Source: Edwardsiella piscicida
GTDB lineage: Bacteria; Pseudomonadota; Gammaproteobacteria; Enterobacterales; Enterobacteriaceae
NCBI RefSeq assembly: GCF_001896205.1
Contig: NZ_MPNU01000001.1
Span: 3,183,992 to 3,247,991 of the forward strand
Reading direction: 5' to 3'
DNA length: 64,000 nucleotides
Both the position numbers and the translations under genes were made by a program. The number at the start of each line of letters is the position of its first letter. Positions within the stretch are counted from its first letter, which is position 1. Positions 58,494 to 64,000 of the stretch are shown piece by piece. Below the pieces are notes generated by a model, which saw nothing but the letters and a program-made list of their open reading frames with translations, did no database searches and had not been told where the DNA came from.

Positions 58494-59225
58494 TTATTGC
58501 TCCTGTGAGTGCGTCAAAGAGGCGTGGCGCGCCAGATAGAACTCTGCCAGCGCCAAATCCTCTGGACGGGTAACTTTAATATTGTCCGAACGCCCGCTGA
58601 CCAAGCGGGGATGATAGCCGCAGTGCTCCAGCGCCGAGGCCTCATCGGTCACCGTCGCCCCCTCGCGCAGGGCGCGCTGCAGGCACTGGATCAGCAGCGC
58701 GCGGGGAAACAGCTGCGGCGTCAGGGCATGCCACAGATCCTGACGCGCCACCGTATGGGCGATCAGCGGGAGACCGGCTTCGGCCCGCTTCATCGTGTCA
58801 CAGACCGGCGTCGCCAGTATCGCCCCCTGATGCGCAGCATCAACGCAGGCCACTAGGTGCGCCAGATCGTTGGGCCGCAGGCAGGGGCGCGCCGCATCGT
58901 GCACCAGGACCCAGTCGGCATCGTCGGCGGCCAGCAGCGCAGCCAGCACCGACTCGGCGCGGGTCGCGCCGCCCGTCACCCGGCTCACCCGCCGATCCGC
59001 CGCCAGCGGCAGCGCGTCAAAGCCGGTGTCCTGCGGGTGCAGCGCAACGATCGCCCGGCGCACCGCCGGATGGGCGAACAGCGCCGTCACGGCATGCTCC
59101 AGAATGGTCTTGCCATTCAGCGTGAGGTATTGCTTGGGAGTAGCGCGTTGCATCCGGCTGCCGATCCCGGCGGCCGGTACAATGGCGACAATGGACGGTA
59201 CGTTAACGGAGTCGTTGTCGTTCAT
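58494..59225 (-). CDS. ispD: IspD, MEP cytidylyltransferase
   Basis: Couples methylerythritol phosphate to CTP in the MEP pathway. The 243-residue form from ATG 59225 contains [10 protein letters not shown] and [15 protein letters not shown] (CTP binding), [21 protein letters not shown] and [16 protein letters not shown]. The ribosome site is weak. An in-frame TTG at 59273, just after the ftsB stop, would add 16 residues and cannot be excluded. Confidence 0.95.
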   Translation of the reverse strand: MNDNDSVNVPSIVAIVPAAGIGSRMQRATPKQYLTLNGKTILEHAVTALFAHPAVRRAIVALHPQDTGFDALPLAADRRVSRVTGGATRAESVLAALLAADDADWVLVHDAARPCLRPNDLAHLVACVDAAHQGAILATPVCDTMKRAEAGLPLIAHTVARQDLWHALTPQLFPRALLIQCLQRALREGATVTDEASALEHCGYHPRLVSGRSDNIKVTRPEDLALAEFYLARHASLTHSQEQ

Positions 59226-59278
59226 CGGTGAATTATCGTTATCGGATATGAAGGCATGGCGCGGGCCATGCAAAGAAT

Positions 59279-59623
59279 TCAGTGACTCGCCGTCACTGAC
59301 GGGTAGGACGCGGCTGGCTGGGTAGCCGTCCCCGCCGTACGGCGTTTGTTCTGATCGGGCACCAGGCGGTAGAAGGTCTCACCCGGTTTAATCATTCCCA
59401 GCTCATTGCGCGCGCGCTCTTCGATCGCCTCTTGGCCGCCGTTAAGATCGTCGATCTCGGCAAACAATTGATCGTTGCGCGATTTCAGCTTGGCATTATT
59501 CGCCAGCTGCGTCGCGACGTCCTGCTTCACCCGCATATAGTCATGGACGCCGTTTTTGCCGACCCACAGCGAATACTGCAGCCAGCCCAACAGCACCACC
59601 AATAATAGCGTCAGTTTACCCAT
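59279..59623 (-). CDS. ftsB: FtsB, divisome coiled-coil protein
   Basis: Bitopic protein of the FtsQ-FtsL-FtsB complex that links early and late divisome assembly. The 114 residues have an N-terminal membrane segment (about 4-21, [17 protein letters not shown]), a periplasmic coiled coil (about 28-72) and the conserved [18 protein letters not shown] stretch that binds FtsQ. The C-tail is slightly longer than in E. coli (103 residues). It heads the ftsB-ispD-ispF unit. Confidence 0.95.
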   Translation of the reverse strand: MGKLTLLLVVLLGWLQYSLWVGKNGVHDYMRVKQDVATQLANNAKLKSRNDQLFAEIDDLNGGQEAIEERARNELGMIKPGETFYRLVPDQNKRRTAGTATQPAASYPSVTASH

Positions 59624-59705
59624 TCACGCCCCCTGAAAAACCGCCCAATCATCCCATAACTTCCGTCAGGACTCCATCATGACGGCAAAATTCCCCGGAC
59701 GCGCC

Positions 59706-61952
59706 CTACATCCCGCCGCGGATCAGACCACCGACGCCGCGCCGCTCCAAAAACGAGGCGGTGAGGTGACGCACCTCGGTCGATGAATGGGTCGCCACCA
59801 TGCGGGCGGCCAGCCCTTCGACATCCTGCAGATCCAGGTGACGCAGCAGATACTTGATACGCGGCACGCTGTGGCCGTTCATGCTCAGTTGGCGAAATCC
59901 CAGCCCCACCAGCAGCAGCGCGCCCATCGGATCGCCGGCCATCTCGCCGCAGACGCTGACCGGCAGCCCCAGCTCGGCGCACTCGCGCACCACCTGCTGC
60001 AGCAGGCGCAGCATCGCCGGATGCAGGCCGTCATACAGCGCCGCCACCCGGGTATTGTTACGATCCACCGCCAGCAGATACTGGGTCAAATCGTTGGTGC
60101 CGACCGAAATAAAGTCGACCCGAGAGGCCAGCCCCGACAGCATAAAGGCCAACGCCGGCACCTCCAGCATCACCCCGATGCGCGGGCGCGGCAGGGCATA
60201 GCCCAGCATCTCCTCAACCTCTCGCCCGGCGCGGTCGATCAGGCGACGCGCCTCATCCACCTCGGCCAGGGTGGTCACCATCGGCAGCAGGATCCCCAGG
60301 TTGCCGCTGGCCGCATTGGCGCGCAGCATCGCGCGCACCTGCACCAGAAAGATCTCCGGCTGATCGAGGGTGATCCGCAGCCCACGCCAGCCCAGACTGG
60401 GGTTCTCCTCGCTGATCGGCATATAGGGCAGCTGCTTGTCGGCGCCGATATCCAGGGTGCGCAGCACCACCGGCTTCGCCGGGTTGATCTGCAGCATGCC
60501 CTGATACTGTGCGACCTGCTCCTCCTCTGACGGGAAGCCGCTCTGCAGCATAAAGGGAATTTCGGTGCGATACAGCCCCACGCCGTCGACGCAGGCCTCC
60601 AGACGCTGCTCATGCTCCGCGCTCAGGCCGGCGTTCAGCAGCACGGCGATCCGTTCGCCGCTGCGCAGCTGCGCTGGACGATCCGACTCAGCCTCCGTCT
60701 TGCGGCTCAGCGCCTGCTCCTCGCTGATCAGGCGCTGGTACTCCTGCACCAGCACCGGCTCCGGCTCGACCAGCACCTCGCCACGGTAGCCGTCGATGAT
60801 CAGCAGCCGCTCATGGAGCAGCGCAGGGCGAATATCGGCCCCCATCACCGTCGGCACGCCCATCGCGCGCAGGATGATCGCCGCGTGGGAGTTCGAGGCG
60901 CCGTCGCGCACCACCACCCCCAGCAAACAGGACTGCGGGATCTCCGCCAGCAGGGTCGGCGTCAGCTCATCGGCCACCAGAATAAAGCGCTCCGGCCACG
61001 GCGCCGGACCGATGGCGTTATCATCCAGATGAAACAGCAGGCGCTGCCCGAGCGCGCGCAAATCGCTGGCGCGGTCGCGCATATAGCTGTCCTGCAGGCT
61101 GGCGAACTGGTCGGCAAAGTGCTCGGTGACCTGCTTCACGGCCCATTCGGCCACCGCGCCGCCGTCGACGTGACGCATCAGCTCGCGCTTCAGACGCGGA
61201 TCGTTGAGCAGGTGGGAGTAGAGATCGAAGATCGCCGCGCTCTCTTTCTGTGCGCTGGCACCAAAGCGCTTGCTGTAGCGACGAAACTCGCTGGCCGCCT
61301 CCTCCAGCGCCCGCGCCAGTCGTTCACGTTCGCTGTCGGTATCCAGCGTGGAGGCCTCATAGACGTGCTCCAGCGCCGGCTGGCTGATATCCATCCATCC
61401 CTTGGCCACCGCGATGCCGGGCGCCGCGGCGATAGCGCGCAGGCGGTTCTGGCGCAAACGGCCAAACAGGCTATTGAGCTGGGTTTGTGACAGGATCCCG
61501 GCCAGCTGAGTCGCCAGGGTCACCAGAAAGGACTCTTCGACCTCATCAAACTGACGGGACGCACGCTGCTGTATGACCAGCACCCCCAGCAGCTGGCGGC
61601 GATAGATCATCGGCACGCCCAAGAAGGCGCGGTAGCACTCCTCGCGCACCTGCGGCAGGTATTTAAAGCTGGGGTGGCTGGGCGCATCCGCCAGGTTTAC
61701 CGGCTCCGCCAGACGGCCCACGAGGCCGACGATCCCTTCGTCAAAAGAGAGCGCCACCACGCGACCGCGCGGCTTTTGCAGACCGCGGGTCGCCATCAGG
61801 TAGTAGCATTGACGATCGTTGTCGGCCAGGTAAACCGAGCAAACCTCCGTCTCCATCGCCCGACAGGTTTCGTCCACCAGCACATTCAGCGCGTCATTCA
61901 GGCTGGCGGCCGCAGCCACCTTCTCCACGATCTCGCGCAGGCGCGTAAGCAT
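59706..61952 (-). CDS. ptsP: PtsP, nitrogen-PTS enzyme I (EI-Ntr)
   Basis: PEP-dependent phosphotransferase of the regulatory nitrogen PTS; it passes phosphate to NPr and EIIA-Ntr and senses glutamine through its GAF domain. The 748 residues equal the E. coli length. They comprise an N-terminal GAF domain (about 1-165), an EI N-domain, the phospho-histidine motif GASNSHAAIILRAMG, and the PEP-binding domain with GLYRTEIPFMLQ, LRTLDIGADKQLPY and the C-terminal CGEMAGDP. The ATG at 61952 is 12 bases after rppH; a GTG four codons earlier overlaps rppH. ptsP follows rppH as in E. coli, but then meets ftsB. Confidence 0.96.
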   Translation of the reverse strand: MLTRLREIVEKVAAAASLNDALNVLVDETCRAMETEVCSVYLADNDRQCYYLMATRGLQKPRGRVVALSFDEGIVGLVGRLAEPVNLADAPSHPSFKYLPQVREECYRAFLGVPMIYRRQLLGVLVIQQRASRQFDEVEESFLVTLATQLAGILSQTQLNSLFGRLRQNRLRAIAAAPGIAVAKGWMDISQPALEHVYEASTLDTDSERERLARALEEAASEFRRYSKRFGASAQKESAAIFDLYSHLLNDPRLKRELMRHVDGGAVAEWAVKQVTEHFADQFASLQDSYMRDRASDLRALGQRLLFHLDDNAIGPAPWPERFILVADELTPTLLAEIPQSCLLGVVVRDGASNSHAAIILRAMGVPTVMGADIRPALLHERLLIIDGYRGEVLVEPEPVLVQEYQRLISEEQALSRKTEAESDRPAQLRSGERIAVLLNAGLSAEHEQRLEACVDGVGLYRTEIPFMLQSGFPSEEEQVAQYQGMLQINPAKPVVLRTLDIGADKQLPYMPISEENPSLGWRGLRITLDQPEIFLVQVRAMLRANAASGNLGILLPMVTTLAEVDEARRLIDRAGREVEEMLGYALPRPRIGVMLEVPALAFMLSGLASRVDFISVGTNDLTQYLLAVDRNNTRVAALYDGLHPAMLRLLQQVVRECAELGLPVSVCGEMAGDPMGALLLVGLGFRQLSMNGHSVPRIKYLLRHLDLQDVEGLAARMVATHSSTEVRHLTASFLERRGVGGLIRGGM

Positions 61953-61964
61953 GATTACTGCCAC

Positions 61965-62498
61965 TTAACCTCTTTTACGGCGATAGCCGGGAGACGAACG
62001 CCCCCCCTGGGCCACGCTCTCCTGCAATGACATGACAACGGATGAGAACTCCTTCATCACCCGGCGGTAAACATCGCGCTTAAACGACACTACCTGACGC
62101 ACCGGATACCAATAGCTGACCCAGCGCCAACCATCAAACTCCGGCGTATTGCTGCGCTGCATATTGATCTCCGCCTCACTGCACAGCAGCTGCAGTAAAA
62201 ACCAGCGCTGCTTTTGGCCGATACACACCGGCTTCGTATCCCAACGCACCAAACGTTTAGGTAATTTATAGCGTAACCAGTTACGGGTAGAGGCCAGAAT
62301 TTTCACATCCTTACGTCCCAGCCCCACCTCTTCAAACAGTTCGCGGAACATCGCCTGCTCGGCGGTCTCCCCGGCGTTGATCCCGCCCTGCGGGAACTGC
62401 CAGGAGTTTTGCCCATAGCGACGTGCCCACAGCACCTGCCCCTGCCGGTTACAGATTACAATACCTACGTTCGGGCGGTAGCCATCATCATCGATCAC
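61965..62498 (-). CDS. rppH: RppH, RNA 5' pyrophosphohydrolase
   Basis: Nudix enzyme that removes pyrophosphate from 5'-triphosphorylated mRNA and so starts RNase E decay. The 177 residues match E. coli, with the Nudix box [20 protein letters not shown] beginning at residue 38 and [15 protein letters not shown] at the start. It is the first gene of the rppH-ptsP unit and is divergent from mutH across a DnaA-box region. Confidence 0.97.
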   Translation of the reverse strand: MIDDDGYRPNVGIVICNRQGQVLWARRYGQNSWQFPQGGINAGETAEQAMFRELFEEVGLGRKDVKILASTRNWLRYKLPKRLVRWDTKPVCIGQKQRWFLLQLLCSEAEINMQRSNTPEFDGWRWVSYWYPVRQVVSFKRDVYRRVMKEFSSVVMSLQESVAQGGRSSPGYRRKRG

Positions 62499-63185
62499 CA
62501 GACTACCTCAATAAGCAAAATCGCAAGATGACATGATTGTTTCACACTCGCACCAAGCGGTAAACCATTGGCTCAACGCCGAGATTTCCCGCGCGTGCGC
62601 CGCATAATTTCGGGATAACTCACAGATAAATGCAAAGTTATAAACACACACGCGATAGCGAGGCGGCTTTTATTCACTTTTTCTGTGGATATATTTGTGT
62701 AGAAGTGTCTGGAAAGAGGGGTAAAACTTATCGTCACCGCCATAGCCACTCAACGCCACCACAAAATATTTCAATATCTTTCAATTAATTAATCAACAAC
62801 CTCACCCTGTATACAGGATAAAAATGTGATCCATGCACGCTTAGGATCCCGCGCTGTCTAAAGATCGCGCAATGCCGATTTTATCCACAACATATCCGCA
62901 AAACTTGCACACTGCGGCAGCAATTTCGCAAAAAACCGCGTCCGTCAAGGCTGTAAATCAAACCAGTGTCCGCCGATAAAACGGGTTATCCAAAATATCT
63001 GTGGATAAATAGGTGTAAGATCCTGTTCATTGTCAGTGGCTAGTGGTGCACAATAGCAGATCCCGGTCCGGAGCGGGGAGAGCGTTATAAAAAATTTCAT
63101 TATGAATCATAATATTATTTATAGCCTGCGCCGCTGTCGCCCGCGCTGTTGATAAGCCCTGAATGAGCGTACGTTTTTTAACCAG
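62499..63185. other. rppH-mutH intergenic region
   Basis: About 690 A/T-rich bases without a protein gene. It holds the DnaA boxes annotated as DARS2, several GATC sites between 62827 and 63064, and presumably the promoters of rppH and mutH. Confidence 0.7.
62694..63008. promoter_or_regulatory. DARS2-like DnaA-reactivating sequence
   Basis: DnaA boxes are seen at 62881-62889 (TTATCCACA, perfect, plus strand), 63000-63008 (TGTGGATAA, perfect, minus strand), 62986-62994 (TTATCCAAA, one mismatch) and 62694-62702 (TGTGGATAT, one mismatch). E. coli DARS2 lies in exactly this interval, between the genes now called rppH and mutH. It promotes exchange of ADP for ATP on DnaA, with IHF and Fis. Boxes and synteny are direct; the activity and the IHF/Fis sites are inferred. 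Confidence 0.78.
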
Positions 63186-63875
63186 ATGATGAACGAACCG
63201 TTTCCTCCCCACTCGCCGCCGGCGGATCGCCAGGCGCTGCTGCAGCGCGCCCTGCGTCTGGCCGGATACACCTATGCCGAGCTGGCCGCGCTGGCCGGCC
63301 TGACCATCCCGCGCGATCTGCGCCGTGATAAGGGCTGGGTCGGTCTGCTGCTGGAGCGCTGCCTCGGCGCCTGCTCGGGCAGTAAGGCGCAGCAGGACTT
63401 TCCTGCGCTGGGCGTCGAGCTGAAGAGTATCCCTATCGATGCCCAGGGACGGCCCCTGGAGACCACCTTTGTCTGCGTGGCTCCGCTGACGGGAAATACC
63501 GGGTTAACCTGGGAGCACTGCCATCTGCGCCGCAAGCTGCAGTGCGTACTGTGGATCCCGGTAGAGGGGGAGCGTCAGATCCCGCTGGCCGAGCGCCGAG
63601 TCGGCGCCCCGCTGCTGTGGACCCCCTCTGCGCAGGAGGAGCTGGCGCTGCGGCGGGACTGGGAGGAGCTGATGGATCTGATCGTGCTGGGGCGGGTTGA
63701 GTCGATCACCGCCCGCCACGGCGAGGTGCTGCAGCTGCGTCCCAAGGCGGCCAACAGCCGGGCGCTGACCGAAGGCATCGGCCAACGCGGCGAACCGATA
63801 ATGACCCTGCCGCGCGGCTTCTATCTGAAAAAGAACTTCACCGCGGCGCTGCTGGCCCGCCATTTTCTGCTGTAA
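63186..63875 (+). CDS. mutH: MutH, methyl-directed mismatch repair endonuclease
   Basis: Nicks the unmethylated strand at hemimethylated GATC after activation by MutS and MutL. The 229-residue protein has the catalytic triad D71, E78 and K80 in [13 protein letters not shown], plus [26 protein letters not shown] and the C-terminal [19 protein letters not shown]. Its presence implies Dam methylation in this organism. It begins with two ATG codons and a poor ribosome site. Confidence 0.96.
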   Translation: MMNEPFPPHSPPADRQALLQRALRLAGYTYAELAALAGLTIPRDLRRDKGWVGLLLERCLGACSGSKAQQDFPALGVELKSIPIDAQGRPLETTFVCVAPLTGNTGLTWEHCHLRRKLQCVLWIPVEGERQIPLAERRVGAPLLWTPSAQEELALRRDWEELMDLIVLGRVESITARHGEVLQLRPKAANSRALTEGIGQRGEPIMTLPRGFYLKKNFTAALLARHFLL

Positions 63876-63962
63876 ATGTTGTTTTACGCCCCGCGAGCGC
63901 TGCGCAGCGGGACACTCTCGGTGTATAATTCCCGTTTATGATTTGTTTAGGTATTTATCTCT

Positions 63963-64000
63963 ATGTTTGCGTGGATTGCCGATCCTAACGCCTGGCTGGC
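63963..64000 (+). CDS. ygdQ: YgdQ, TerC-family membrane protein (5' end only)
   Basis: Only the first 12 codons are inside the window (MFAWIADPNAWL). They match the start of E. coli YgdQ, an inner-membrane TerC-family protein that also follows mutH. A TATAAT hexamer at 63924-63929 is a likely -10 for it, without an obvious -35. Confidence 0.8.
   Translation, partial: MFAWIADPNAWL

Noticed and set aside
62694-63008. chromosomal origin oriC or plasmid origin
   Set aside because: There is no array of the oriC type, no AT-rich 13-mers next to gidA/mioC and no rep gene. The rppH-mutH location fits DARS2 instead.

Overview
The window is chromosomal DNA of an enteric gammaproteobacterium (order Enterobacterales). 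The conserved gene blocks, protein sequences and small-RNA/tRNA content match Escherichia coli closely. The GC-rich coding sequence, together with a gad/glutaminase/hdeB cluster and unusual surface proteins on this backbone, suggests Hafniaceae, most likely Edwardsiella. The genus is an inference; the species cannot be fixed from the sequence alone.

Layout. (1) 1-9.8 kb: upstream edge of an rrn P1 promoter, then clpB, pgeF, rluD, bamD, raiA, the pheL attenuator with pheA, and tyrA/aroF under TyrR-type boxes. (2) 10.1-19.5 kb: an accessory stretch where E. coli has the yfiLR-dgcN-yfiB genes. It holds an orphan BtsR-like LytTR regulator, two convergent AraC-family paralogues, an inverse autotransporter (intimin/invasin type), an AT-rich gap with an FNR-type promoter, a DcuB-type C4-dicarboxylate transporter, a YdiY-type outer-membrane protein and a small SAM methyltransferase. 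(3) 19.6-35.6 kb: the rpsP-rimM-trmD-rplS operon, ffh, ypjD, corB, luxS, the sRNA micA, gshA, yqaA, yqaB, four tRNA-Arg(ACG) genes plus tRNA-Ser(GCT), csrA, alaS, recX, recA and pncC. (4) 36-50.5 kb: a second accessory block. It opens with a 1651-residue autotransporter whose passenger is a family-3 glycoside hydrolase. An acid-resistance cluster follows: a MarC-like protein, ybaT, glutaminase, a glutamate/GABA antiporter, glutamate decarboxylase, a chemoreceptor, the HdeB chaperone and a LuxR-type regulator. (5) 50.7-64 kb: mutS, rpoS, nlpD, pcm, surE, truD, ispF, ispD, ftsB, ptsP, rppH, a DnaA-box cluster at the position of E. coli DARS2, mutH and the first codons of ygdQ.

How the genes work together. 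The gad cluster encodes a complete glutamine/glutamate acid-resistance route: glutaminase makes glutamate and ammonia, GadB consumes a proton making GABA, the antiporter swaps GABA for glutamate, and HdeB protects periplasmic proteins. rpoS lies a few kilobases away. The two large surface proteins and the AraC/LuxR/LytTR regulators are the main lineage-specific content. The strongest candidate for a poorly described system is the surface-anchored GH3 autotransporter at 36.0-41.0 kb.

Several junctions (corB-luxS, pncC-GH3-gad-mutS, ftsB-ptsP) join blocks that are far apart in E. coli. No insertion sequence, phage, CRISPR array or broken gene was recognised.
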